Shown: positions 32,601 to 43,012, counted from the stretch's first letter. The stretch: DNA of 64,000 nucleotides from Mortierella sp. BCC40632 (GCA_011634665.1 WAEK01000004.1:1475501-1539500); one strand, 5' to 3'. Notes: generated from the letters alone by a model not told the origin. Numbers and translations are program-made.

Positions 32601-32903
32601 ACTTTTGGCAGCCGAATCTTGGCCACGCCCCGTTCCAAGCTTGCAGGTTCGTTGGGAGCGTTGAGGTTACAATCCCCTTCCACCCGGTGGACCTCTCCCC
32701 AACAACATCCGCATCCGCATTATCATCATCATCGCCACCAGCAACAACAACAACAACAACAACAAAGAGCTTCGACTCCTCATGGATCGTCCCTTTCGTC
32801 CGTGTCTTCTCCGTTGTCTTCATTGAAACCTGTCCCTTTTCCATGGAAGTTGCTCAAGACTATCCAGAACAAGGATGGGGATCAGACCCAGGAAGAAAAA
32901 TAG
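29671..32903 (+). CDS. Scm3/HJURP-like CENP-A chaperone
   Basis: Two exons (29671-30918 and 31023-32903) give 1042 residues. The intron has a GTAGGG donor, a CTAAT branch-like site near 31005 and a TCTAG acceptor; it removes in-frame stops. The key evidence is at about residues 208-255: a helix followed by 'DEIDLLTQRIVVDNGVLRR', which matches the Scm3/HJURP centromere-binding motif (normally DEIDL.TGEIVVDNGHLR). Scm3 delivers the centromeric histone CENP-A to centromeres. The rest is low-complexity: a Ser/Glu repeat (codons around 30058-30130), Ser/Pro-rich linkers, and a His/Gln run near 32710-32765. The chaperone motif has small deviations (TQR for TGE). An overlapping upstream ATG in another frame soon meets a stop. 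The exact start is uncertain; a short upstream exon cannot be excluded. Confidence 0.75.
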
Positions 32904-33507
32904 TTAGGGAGACGCGAGTGAATAAAAGGCGAAGGTTTGATCACTTAGCACTTAGTTTCTTTCCTTTCCTTTCCTTTCCTTTCCCTTCCTTTTTTTTTTT
33001 TTTGACATGATCGATTATTTGGTTGGGGACTGTCCTCTCGGATTACTGCATTTCTGTCACGTTCATTGAAACAGGTGCAGTCCTTTGTCGCTATGTTGGC
33101 GTTGGGGGCAGCAGAAGATAGATGTGTTGTGTTGGGTTCTAGAAGGTAACGAGAAAGATGACTTCCAAAAAAAAGCGACTGGGGCAGTTTGTGCAAAAGA
33201 ACCACCTGGTTTGGTATACGAGTTTGGGGATCAGCCGAACTTTGTGTTATACAGTCAACTTGTTTGGAATGGGCTCTTCCTCGGAGGCAAGAAAAGTGAG
33301 TCGCTTTTCACCATTGGTAGTACATTTTATTAGCAGAGAGCAGTACCGATTGAGTACAGTTATATACCGATTGAATAGGAGAAATGATCCAGCCGTGGCT
33401 TAAAAAGTTTTCGCCAGCTCATCTCCTATCTCCAGGGGAAAGCTGAAAACAGCCCTTTGGAGGAAAAATAACACCACTGCCATTTTTAGCCATTTCCTCA
33501 TCTCATC
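32904..33507. other. Gap between Scm3-like gene and Crypton
   Basis: It contains a TTTCC tandem block at about 32959-32990 ending in a T run. No gene was recognised. The left end of the Crypton may lie here, but Cryptons lack inverted repeats, so it cannot be placed by eye. Confidence 0.4.
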
Positions 33508-36500
33508 ATGACCTTGGAGGCCTCCATTTCTGAGGAGTTGGAAATGGGGCAAGAAACTAGCTCTCATCCTAATCCTTTTCGTGTTTGTGTCCACGCCTTG
33601 TCGCGGAGAGTCATCAAAAGCAGCATCGGCAAGAGCAAGAGCAAAGACATTTGTGTTCGTACCATCACCCTCATTTCACCCCAGAGAGTCGTCAACTACA
33701 GCACCAGTGGCAGCCAAAAAAGAGGACGGCTAAAAGGATCTAAGCAAGCAGCGATCAGTCGAGGGAAAGGAAAGCAAAAGGCCACTGAATATGACATCCT
33801 TGAAAGCCATAATAGCAGCGATACCAATACCAACAATCCCGCTAGTAGTATCGCCACCAATATTCCCACCGACAATAACACCATCGACAATCTCGCTACC
33901 AATAATTCAACCAACGATCCTGTTGACGATAGCACAATCAATGACCCCGCCGTCATCAACACAGAGAGCCACCCACCCACTGTTAGTCAAACAGACCTCT
34001 ATTCTGTTCTCGGACCAGGACGTGTCGATCGGTTCTATGCTGATGGCTGTCTTTTTGGTTACAATCCCGATTACCTTGGAGAGCCATCAACTGGAAATTC
34101 GCGAGACCGACTTCCTGGAGAGAATGAAAACGAAGTCATTGTAGAGGATGAGCAAGGGGTTCAGGAAGAGTGTCTTCTAGAAGAAGAGAGACTTCGGACA
34201 AGAGAGAGGAACATCAATGGGCCGATTCCAGAGGAGGATGACGAGGAAGAAAAGGAGTCTCATGATGGACCCAGGTCTTTTGATGAGGCCAACTATCCCC
34301 TTCATTTTTTTCTACGAGCGTTACTTCGCTCAGTTTCCAATGGACAATACGGCAAACGATACTGATAGCGACTACAGCGACAGTAGTGAAGAAGAGGATG
34401 AGGAAGAGGACACCACAGCTGAAACGACTCACCCTCATACCTCTGCCAAGCGGAAGGCCCATGGATGCAATCACTTATCAACGAAAAGGTCGCGATTAGA
34501 CCAGCGCAAAAGATCTAGACCACAGTGGCTTGAGGATACCGAGGACGTTGAAGAGCTACAGCAACACCAGGATCAAGACCAATTTACCACAGAGACAACT
34601 TCGATGCAGAGTCCAGGAGAGACTTACGAGAGATACCTACAGCGCATGAGATGGAACCGTGAGTTTGAGAGTATGAAGGCGACTTTTTTGAGCAAGGCCA
34701 AGGAATCCAACCCCAACAAAATCAAGCTCACTAAGAAGGAGTTGGAGACCATTCGCTTGAAACACAGGGAGAAAGTAGCCCTATACGAGTCGTCAGACTT
34801 GCGAATTCAACAGCATGCGCGAGGCACTAGGGCGGCATATGGTCAATTTCATCGACACTGGAGGGTAAGTAAGTAAGAACTCTCACAAAATTTAAAGACG
34901 ACCGCATATTACTCATTTTTTTTTTGTTTGTTTTGTTGTTGTTGTTATTTTTACTTGTAGCGGTGGTGCAAGCGGAAAGGATACCGGATAGAAGGGACTA
35001 AGAAGGTTGATTTTCGAGTCGAATATGAAAAGTTTTTTCTCTGGCTGAAAGAAGGCACGGCATTGGAAGGAGATGATGGCGGAGGGAGGCGTAAAATGGC
35101 TGTGTTACCTTTTTTTGCGACTAACTCTGTTCAGGTTTCCGAAATCAATGTCAATGGAAGAGGAAGAGCTGTATCCAGGCGTGTCAAAGTTCTGCCCAGT
35201 ATGTCAACATTACTCCAACATATCAACGGCGTTAACGATCTTCGAATGTCGCAAGGGGAGCAGTGGGGTCTTAAAGGAAGGAGGCGGCCCCGTACATGCC
35301 ATACGCGGAGCAGCAGTCGATGCAATCACCAACGCTTACAAAACACGAATTGCAGGCGACCCAAGGATGGAATCAAAAAATACGCTACTATCAATCATGC
35401 AGACGGAAAGGAGCTCGATAAATTGCGTGATGTAATGAAGGCGGCATGGATAGATCGATATCAGAAGCATGAGGACAGCAAATATGGCAGGAATTTGCCA
35501 CACAAACTTACCAGCCTTCGTTCTCGCCTGATTGTTTCCTGGAAACACTTTTATGATGATGCGTGGTGAGAATATCCGAATGGCCAAATTACCTCACATC
35601 AACTTTCACCACTTCGCGAACATGACTGGTGCGATTACAGGACCTCGTCCGAGCACTTTTGCCATCGTCCTGATCATGACGCAGGGGAAAACTCTGCGGT
35701 ATGGTGGCTGCACATACGGTGTTGCTGTTCGGAATTCTGATGTAGAAATTTGTCCGATTGGGTCCCTCGCATTCTATCTGTTCTATCTTTGGCAGACAGT
35801 AAGTCGTATCCATTCAAAAGCCTCTTTAGCGCTCAACTCGAAAGTGTACTTACCTTTATCTATCTCTCTTATTTCCATTTCCCTTTCAGCACGAGGAGGG
35901 TAAACCGGATCTTCACGACAACCAATGGCGAGATATTTATCTGGTCCATGGAAATGGCAAAAAGAAACAGCATCAGCAACTTTCACCTAACGCGCATTTG
36001 GATGGCATGTCTCGACTATTCAGGGCGACAGGAATCGTGACTAATCAACCTACGCACTTCTATCGCCACAGGGGGGCCAACCATGCGCACGATGCTGGTG
36101 CCTCTCTTTCCGCTATCCAGATTCATGGCGGATGGCAACCTAGTGGCGGCAGTCGCCTCAATACCCACTACCTGCATCCTCTTCCAAAAGGCGTCGCATA
36201 TGCTATGGCAGGCGCATTTCAGCCTGGTCTACCTCCATGGATCAAGCGCGATTGTGTAACACCGTCGGTTGAGCTTCAACGACAGATCTTTCCATTCATA
36301 GAGGAAGATTATTTTACGGAATGTCCAGATTGGCTTCTCTGGACCAGAAATATTATGGAGGGCAGGAGCGAGCTCGATGGTAGAGCCAATCCCATGCCAA
36401 TGCCAGATGAGTCAAACAGAGCTGGCGTTTTACGGCTCAAGTTTCTGCTCCTCCTTGTACACCTGAGAAAGGTATTACTACAAGATGCAGTAGCCCTTCT

Positions 36501-37557
36501 GGAACTCCAGCCCAAGGATGGAATACTGTACGGCCACCACCACATCTTCAACTTGCCAGTCTTCAAGACCCCTGAGTTTCTTGCATTCAAGGACCAGCTT
36601 GTAGCAAAATGACCACCCTTTGCGCCACCCCAATCGGATAGCCTTCGCCACAACGCCCCTTACTTGGAAGCAGAATTTCGACTATTAAACTCCACGATGG
36701 CGGAAAGTTTCCGAGCGATCAAAGGACAACTCGACCAGGAAGCAAAAAAAAGTATGACAGAGTTTAAAGAACTGTTAGTGAGTAGCGCCAACGGTATCAA
36801 AAATACTGTAAAAACAGTATCTTCCGTCCAGACGGCCGCCCTCAAACACTCTGTCGAAGCTTCTCAGGATCTACACGCTCAAGCCATGCTCTATGTACTG
36901 CAAGCGGCCCCAAGCCTCTATCTCCAGCGAATTCGTCAGTTGAGGCGGCTAAATGGCACAGCTATCCCCGCTACTGTATTAGCGCCTCCTCTACCTCAAC
37001 TTACTTCTCTCTTCCAGCAACAGTCGAACCAAGCCTCACCATCACCAGAAAACTATCTGGATGGGATGGAAGACAATGGTGTGGAAACTATTGACTTGGA
37101 AGATCCATTGACCGAGCAATTCGATGCGATAGAGATGTGTGAGGATTTGGCACAGGTGACACTGGGTGATGCTTCTCAACCACCGTCACAGGTACAATCG
37201 ATACCTCCTGGGCCATCTCTGAGCTTAGAGGAGCGTCTAGACTTGTTGGCGGCTGAGGTGGCCGAGAGTCGTTGTATCATTGAGTTTGATGTGTCTAATG
37301 GGTTTACGTATGAGATGGTTTCTCGATCAAGGCCGTTAGAGGAGCACTGGGAGGAGTGGTTCTATGGTTTGGTACGCGACGGCGTCCAACAACCCTCGAT
37401 CTATTGGTTGAATGGGGAAAACAGGCGCCACACTTTTGCCAGCAGCCATATGGCCGAAACTGCCTGGAGATACGTAAACCCAGCAAAGGACAAAAACACT
37501 TACAACGCATTATGGACCTTCAAGAAAGTTTATTGTGCGAGGAATTCTGAAAAATGA
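33508..37557 (+). mobile_element. Crypton DNA transposon (coding core; ends not located)
   Basis: The stretch encodes a tyrosine-recombinase transposase of the Crypton type with a C-terminal GCR1_C-like DNA-binding domain, an arrangement characteristic of fungal Cryptons. Cryptons integrate by recombination through a circular intermediate and leave only very short direct repeats, so no terminal repeats or target-site duplications are expected or seen. The reading frame carries three lesions (see the overlapping pseudogene entry). The span given is the coding core only; the full element probably extends into both flanks. Confidence 0.8.
33508..37557 (+). pseudogene. Crypton tyrosine recombinase, frame disrupted
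   Basis: The segments run 33508-34311 (disordered, Asn/Asp/Thr-rich head), 34312-34864, 34961-35552, 35553-35798, 35890-36609 and 36613-37557. Introns at 34865-34960 and 35799-35889 splice cleanly. Frame shifts occur at two T runs (34305-34311 and 35549-35552), and one in-frame TGA lies at 36610-36612. The core-binding part includes 'RWCKRKGYRIEG'. Catalytic residues of the recombinase are all visible: Arg in 'MMRGENIRM', Lys in 'TQGKTLRYGG', His-x-x-Arg in 'PTHFYRHRGANHAHDAG', Trp in 'IHGGW' and the nucleophile Tyr in 'NTHYLHPLP', followed by the Crypton-like 'AMAGAF'. A Ser/Gln-rich helical linker leads to the GCR1_C-like end ('YEMVSRSRPLEEHWEEW', 'PSIYWLNG', 'AWRYVNPAKDKN'). Because two lesions are in homopolymers, sequencing error is possible; the TGA is not so explained. 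Confidence 0.78.
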
Positions 37558-39216
37558 TGGTGGATCGTGAGGGCGATGTCATGCATAGAGAGAAGACAGC
37601 CCTCGCAGAAGTGGCTGCTTTGATCCAGCACAATACCCTATCACTTAACAAGTTCCAAAAAAATGAATAGAAAGTTGTAATAAATTGGCCGGTGTTCTTT
37701 CAAACACATTAGTCTTCTTTTCTGAGAGACTTCGCTCAACTGTCTTCATCAGGGAATGGAGACAGCTAGAGGGAATAATATCACCAAAACGAAGAGCCAT
37801 CCCAGTCTTGATGGACATCCTAACTTCCCTATGGTCATCGACGGTGTTGCTTGAATGAACCTTTAATAACAGTGAATACATTGGGCGTGGGGTTAGCTGC
37901 ATACAAAAAGCTGAAGGGGTGTTGAACAGGAAACCAGCACCAAATACCCATTGTTTAGCTAATTGAGTTTAACTCCCAAGTTACTTGAATTTGTATAAGA
38001 CAAATATGGAAATGCTCCTTTTTTTTTTAAAATTTGTTGAAATTTTCCATACCCCGCAGAAAGTGAATGTTAGATGGAGGTCTTGTTTTTTTTTTTTTTT
38101 TTTTGCCTCACTCTGAGCCAGTCTACCCCCTGCTTTTTCTCCCGCTACTTATGCATGATAATGCCCCGCATTACGTGGTTTCTTTTGTTACCAATGCTCC
38201 AATGTCGTGTAATGGCTACCAATGACTTGGCGGAGCGAGCTGCGGGAACTTTTGAGGAGGGGAGGCGAGGCAAGAGTAAGGGTATTAACCTGTAAACTAG
38301 TGTACTCCACAAACACAATAAAGAAAGCGGGACTAAGAAAGAAAATAAAAAACCCTCTCGCCTAAAGACGGATCTGCTCCAGACAAAGAATTGATTCCCG
38401 TGGGGCGAACCTTCAATCAACAGTACCGAGGAAACTTATGGTTGTTCTGCTCGCCTTTGCTTGACTCCGGTTAGATCGTGCCAAGAAGGTTCGTCTCTGT
38501 CTACCATTCTTGGGCGTTCCCATCCCGTCATTCTTTTTTCTTCCCAGTTCACGAGTAGTCTTTCTGTTTGTTGCCCTCTTTTTCTTTGTGTGCATGATTA
38601 TCTTTTACCATACCTGCACCTGTTCCTGATTATTCGTCTTCCTCAAGTTTGTATCGCTCTAGTGTTCGACCTCGACTGTTTAGTTGTTTTTCATGCATCA
38701 GGGAGTGATACAGACTTGAGGAGGACGAAAAGAAGAAAAGATCATGCATCCCTTTAATTGAAAATCATTTTCCCACGTTTAGAACAAATCACTTTGTCCC
38801 TGTTAGTGACTCATTCGACGGGAAAAAAGTGCTTGGCTACTCGTCTATTTCGCATAAAAACAAAAACGACCCCCCCAATCTCCAAGAACGAAAACCAATC
38901 CGAGCCCCATCGCAAGAGCCACCATACGATCGACATTTTTCGCAGAGCCTTCGCAAAAGCGCAACAGATCTCAATCAAGAAAGTTCGCGGGAACACGCAC
39001 TCGTCCTAAAACCTCTATAGTAGGACACATATCTTTATCAAGAACGCCGAGAGCACGCTCAGGGAAGGCTCGCACAACACGGACACAACCAGACATATCC
39101 TGACCACTCTTGTAAGGCTAGTTGACTGAACTTTTCGCATATCTGTATAGATCAGAGATGGCAAAGTCGAATTATCTAACTTATTCCTATGCTTATCATA
39201 CTAAAAGTGAGACAAA
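37558..39216. other. Unassigned region downstream of the Crypton
   Basis: About 1.66 kb with T runs near 38021 and 38085-38104 and no convincing gene on either strand. It may contain the Crypton right end and the promoter of the GH108 gene. Confidence 0.4.
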
Positions 39217-39756
39217 ATGGCAGCATTCGACAAGGCGTTTGAGCATACGGTTTCGCTTGAGGGTGGTTATTCCAATCATGCAGCCGATCGCGGCGGAGCA
39301 ACTGCCTACGGTATCACTGAAGCAGTTGCACGCGAAAATGGTTACACCGAATCTATGTCATCCATGCCATTGTCAACCGCCAAAGAAATCTACCAGCGAA
39401 AATACTGGAACCCTCTTCGCCTAGACAGCATAGCTGAAGTATCCGAGCCCATTGCACTCAAATTATTTGATGTGGGAGTGAACATGGGTATTGGGACGGC
39501 AGCGAAATTTCTTCAGCGCGTGCTTAATGCGTTAAATCGCCAGCAAGCCGACTATCCAGATATGACTGTCGATGGTGCTTTAGGACCCAAATCCATCGCT
39601 GCTTTTACCACGTTCATTAGAAAGCGCGGGTCACAGGGTGAAACGGTTATCCTTAAAGGGATTAGTTCTCTTCAGGGTGCAAGGTATATTGAGATAGCTG
39701 AGAACCGAGAGCAAAACGAAGCATTTGTCTTTGGATGGCTAGCAAATCGAGTGTAG
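39217..39756 (+). CDS. GH108 N-acetylmuramidase (phage-type endolysin), probable horizontal transfer
   Basis: A single uninterrupted frame encodes 179 residues. It matches the glycosyl hydrolase 108 / phage endolysin family along its whole length. The catalytic glutamate is Glu15 in 'LEGGYSNHAADRGGATAYG', and 'YGITEAVARENGY', 'KLFDVGVNMGIGTA' and 'LQRVLN' follow. The C-terminal peptidoglycan-binding module has 'VDGALGPKSIAAF' and ends 'EAFVFGWLANRV', as in bacterial homologues. These enzymes cut the MurNAc-GlcNAc bond of bacterial peptidoglycan, which fungi lack. No signal peptide is seen, so it would be cytosolic or leave by another route. It has no intron, unlike most multi-exon genes nearby, and lies between a Crypton and diverged repeats. 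The most likely origin is bacterial or prophage DNA; assembly contamination is unlikely because fungal-type sequence flanks it on both sides. Confidence 0.85.
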   Translation: MAAFDKAFEHTVSLEGGYSNHAADRGGATAYGITEAVARENGYTESMSSMPLSTAKEIYQRKYWNPLRLDSIAEVSEPIALKLFDVGVNMGIGTAAKFLQRVLNALNRQQADYPDMTVDGALGPKSIAAFTTFIRKRGSQGETVILKGISSLQGARYIEIAENREQNEAFVFGWLANRV

Positions 39757-40531
39757 GCAAGCAGCAGAGATAGAAAAAATATCCTTGGCCAGTGTTGACA
39801 AATATCAGTTGAATAAGATTTCTGTGATCAACCTGCAGTCCTTGGGTCAAGGACCGTATGCCTTTATCGAAAGACTTTGTCCCTGCTATTCGTATTGTGT
39901 TTTGTTGAAAAGTTGACAACAATAGCTTCTGGATCGAATACCCTGGGGGAATCAAGTCGTAGTGCGAGACAAGAGGGGGATCTGTGTATTTTTCAGGGAC
40001 CCCAGGAGCTGCAATGAGCAGGTTCTACTCTTGCCGAAACTTTCTCTTGACACAACCTGCCTAAGAATGTGAATAAGGAATGAGTAAACTGGAGTTTGTT
40101 CATGAAAACCAATCTCGTCTGTGACAGGATATTCTTTAAGCCTGTAACATGAAGATCTGTGCTGGTTGCTCTTTTTTTGCCACCCCACTATCGAAAATGA
40201 AAAGGTATCTAACCGGAAAAAAAATATACAAATAAAAACAGGACTTCTAGTACATCCTTCTTGGCCTCGACGTGAAAAGGATTTAGAGGTTGTCATTGCG
40301 AGCGCTGTGCCTGTTCACACCAATAGGGATCGTGTTCAGCCATCGCTGAGGCTCAATCCCAGCCCAAGTCAAAAAATCGCTTTCAAACATTGAGGTAGGA
40401 GTAGTGTGGACTATTTTTGCAAGTATTCGTCAGTGTTGATGCCAATACTCCAGTCCGAGCTCTCTCTCTGGTTTCAACAGTACTATCCTAAAGAGAGAGA
40501 TGAAAACAGTGATAAAACAGTGATGTGATAG
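39757..40531. other. Unassigned; contains direct repeat copy A
   Basis: No gene was recognised. The right half (from about 40100) is the first copy of the diverged direct repeat described separately. Confidence 0.4.
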
Positions 40532-40632
40532 CTACGAGATGAAAGAAGGAGCTTTATTGCGTGTATGGCATAATCTGATACCCAAAGGAGCGTCCTTTGG
40601 GACATGGTAAAATAGCATAGACTGGGTCCTTT
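40100..40632. repeat. Direct repeat, copy A
   Basis: This segment reappears at 42335-42998 in the same orientation. Shared blocks include 'aagcctgtaacat', the stretch from about 40247 to 40409, and a nearly identical block at about 40545-40632. Copy B carries about 100 extra bases near 42417-42510 and a longer A run. Most substitutions are transitions, with C or G here against T or A in copy B. Confidence 0.85.
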
Positions 40633-40873
40633 CGTCTATCCCTGGAAGCTCTGAATCAAGATGTAAGATATAATTGCATGCCCTGAGTTCATAGCAAGCA
40701 TCAAACGTAAGCTTCTTGGTTACGTCATTGACGATTGAAGCCCTGAAACTTGCGCCAATTTCCATGCTGGCAATCGTTAGTAGAATGATCTCAGCAGCGC
40801 TGGGGCCAAAAAAAAACGCATTGTGTTTAACTCCGGATTCTGTGGTGGTGTTAGCAGTGGAGGTGGTGGCGGT

Positions 40874-40881
40874 ATTAGCAG
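40874..40881. repeat. 8-bp target-site duplication, left
   Basis: ATTAGCAG directly abuts the left end of the MITE and is repeated exactly at 41046-41053. Confidence 0.9.
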
Positions 40882-41045
40882 CAGTGTTTCTTATCGAACA
40901 GAAAAAGTCAAGATCTCGTCTTGTTAAGCCGCGGACTCGTTTCGTTAAGCCCGTACTAATTCCCTGTAAATGGCCGTTATCGAAACGAAACGTTAACGAA
41001 ACGAAACGAGTTATCGAACGAAATCCGTCTCGTTGAGAAACACTG
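40882..41045. mobile_element. hAT-type MITE, 164 bp, with perfect TSD
   Basis: The element begins CAGTGTTTCTTATCGAAC and ends with the inverse complement of CAGTGTTTCTCAACGAG, giving ten identical terminal bases and partial similarity after that. Identical 8-bp direct repeats (ATTAGCAG) flank it, the target-site length typical of the hAT superfamily, and the ends fit the hAT consensus YARNG. CGAAACGAAAC/GTTTCGTT motifs lie repeatedly inside the ends, as expected of transposase binding sites. There is no coding capacity, so movement would need a transposase elsewhere. The perfect duplication suggests a fairly recent insertion. Confidence 0.93.
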
Positions 41046-41053
41046 ATTAGCAG
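41046..41053. repeat. 8-bp target-site duplication, right
   Basis: ATTAGCAG, identical to the copy at 40874-40881, directly follows the MITE. Confidence 0.9.
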
Positions 41054-42334
41054 TGGAGGTGGTGGCGGTATTAGCAGTGAAGGTGGTGGCAGTGTTAGCA
41101 ATGGAGGTGGTGGCGGTGGTGGTGCTAGAGGCAGACGAGGTTGGTTGGGTGGCATTGGCACTGGAAGTAGATGACATGAGGCTTGCAGACGATAGGGCGG
41201 CGTCGGCGGTGGACAATGAGCTATGCTTGGCGATGGGTAAAGGATCTAGATTCAAATAAAATATCAAGCGCTTGAAACGCTGGCAAATAAACATGGCCGA
41301 GCAAGAAAGGAGAAGCGGACACTAACCAAAAGCCTGGAAGTCTCCCGCAAGTGTACGGCTAGAGTGTTCTAGAGTAGTCGCTCGATGCTCAAACTTCGCT
41401 CTGCCCAAGAGTTTGCGCATCCTATTGTCCATGTCCTCCTCCGATCGTTCGATTTCCCTGCTCCTCTTCTGTGACCTCCATGTATTCTCTAGCCTGGCAG
41501 CGGTCTCTTGGAAGATCTTGAGGCTGCTTGTCTTCAGCCGTGGTACAAGGATTGATGTCCACTCTCGCTCTAACCTCCTGTCCGATGGCTCTTTTCCACA
41601 GGAGATACAGTATGCAGATATTTCGAAGTTGACTGGTAGCGTTTCTTTAAAATACTGAGGATTTGAAAGCCCTTTGGTGACCGTCCTGAGTGCGTCTTCG
41701 ATGTCCTTTTGCATTGCAATGGTTTACTAAAATGTAAGTAGTCTCGCAAACAGAAGTATGTTAGTAGTGCTCACTGGATAATTAAAGTGAGCTGTCACAG
41801 TAAAAGATGAGTCGCTGTCAGATGCTGGTCCTCTGCTGAAGGATTGCATTGACTCATGTGGTCCAGACATTGTGGGGGTCACCAGCACTGAACCTCGCAA
41901 TAGCGGCTCTGGGCTGGCTGACGAGACTGGGAAAGCATCCCTTCTTGTCCGATTCCACAGCGATAAGCTCTTTAATCCAAAGCGGACAATGTGACCAATT
42001 GTCGGCAATGGTGAGTCCCCATCCATGAATCCCTTGCTGGCGAAAATGGGGCAAAATGTTAGGGCTCGGTCGGTACCTTTGATGATCTTTACTTGAAGGA
42101 AGTAGTGAGCCTGTGAACCAAAACGTCAAACATCTCGATGTATAAATGGGCTGTGCCTGGCCTCTGCAAAGCCACATTGAGACTGTCACTGAATTTCCTT
42201 TTATGGACAGTGCCAGCATAAGACTGTTCAACAGCGACCAGGCACTGTCGAAGTAGCATGGGTCCGAGGGCATAGTGTAGGGTCACAGTCTTCGGATAAT
42301 GAACTCAAGACTTCCTTTGTCGTCTTGGTTCCTC

Positions 42335-42538
42335 AAAAATCAATCTCATCTGTGAGAGAATATATTTTAAGCCTGTAACATAGAGATCTGTGCTGGCTGC
42401 TCTTTTTGGTTGCCAATGTGTATCCCTCTTTGAAGGAACCTGTCCCCTCCCCCCTCATGGCTTCGCATTGGGAGGTTAGTTCTAGACAAACACTCTCTAC
42501 TACGACACCCTATTATCGAAAATGAAGAGGTACCTAAC

Positions 42539-42572
<34 letters not shown>

Positions 42573-42998
42573 GGACTTTTAGTATATCTCTCTTGGCCTC
42601 GATGTGAAAAGGATTTAGAGGTTGTCATTGCGAGTGTTGTGCCTATTCACACTAATAGGGATTGTGTTCTACCATTGCTGAGGGCTCAATCCCGGCCCAA
42701 GTCAAAAAATCGCTTTCACGCATTGAGGTAGGAGTAATGTGGACTAAAAAGGGCCTAGCAGTGTAGATGTTGTAGACTATTTTGCAAGTGTTCGTCAGCA
42801 TTGATGCCAAAACTCCTGTCCGAGTTCTCTCTGGATTTAGCAGTTCCTAAAGAGAGAGATGAGAACAGTGATAAAACAGTGATGTGCTAGATACGAGATG
42901 AGAGAAGGAGCTTTATTGCGTGTATGGCATAATCTGATACCCAAAGGAGCGTCCTTTGGGACATGGTAAAATATCATAGACTAGGTCCTTTCCTCCTA
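42335..42998. repeat. Direct repeat, copy B
   Basis: This is the second copy of the segment at 40100-40632, longer because of about 100 extra bases at 42417-42510 and an A30 run at 42541-42570. It ends about 15 nt short of the stop codon of the small secreted protein gene on the minus strand, so it would form that gene's 3' flank. It is enriched in T where copy A has C. Confidence 0.85.
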
Positions 42999-43012
42999 TT
43001 CCAGGCCTCTTC

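Larger units (their letters stand above)
40532..42286 (-). pseudogene. Unrecognised multi-exon gene interrupted by a hAT MITE
   Basis: A minus-strand chain of frames fits together as exons 42286-42093 (5' end uncertain), 42036-41775, 41705-41327 and 41245-40532, all with GT-AG signals and continuous phase. The third exon has an 'ERSEEDMDNRMRKLLGRAKFE' type helical, charged sequence; the last begins with a Thr/Ala/Ser/Asn repeat. Inside that repeat sits the 164-bp MITE (40882-41045) with its 8-bp duplication: the insert adds 172 nt, shifts the frame and brings in a stop. Without it the frame runs on through 'GPSAAEIILLTIASMEIG' to the stop at 40532. I do not recognise the family. The 3' end lies in repeat copy A, so this locus may belong to a repeated gene family. 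The acceptor at 41706 is the least certain junction: a more obvious AG slightly upstream would give an in-frame stop. Confidence 0.5.
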
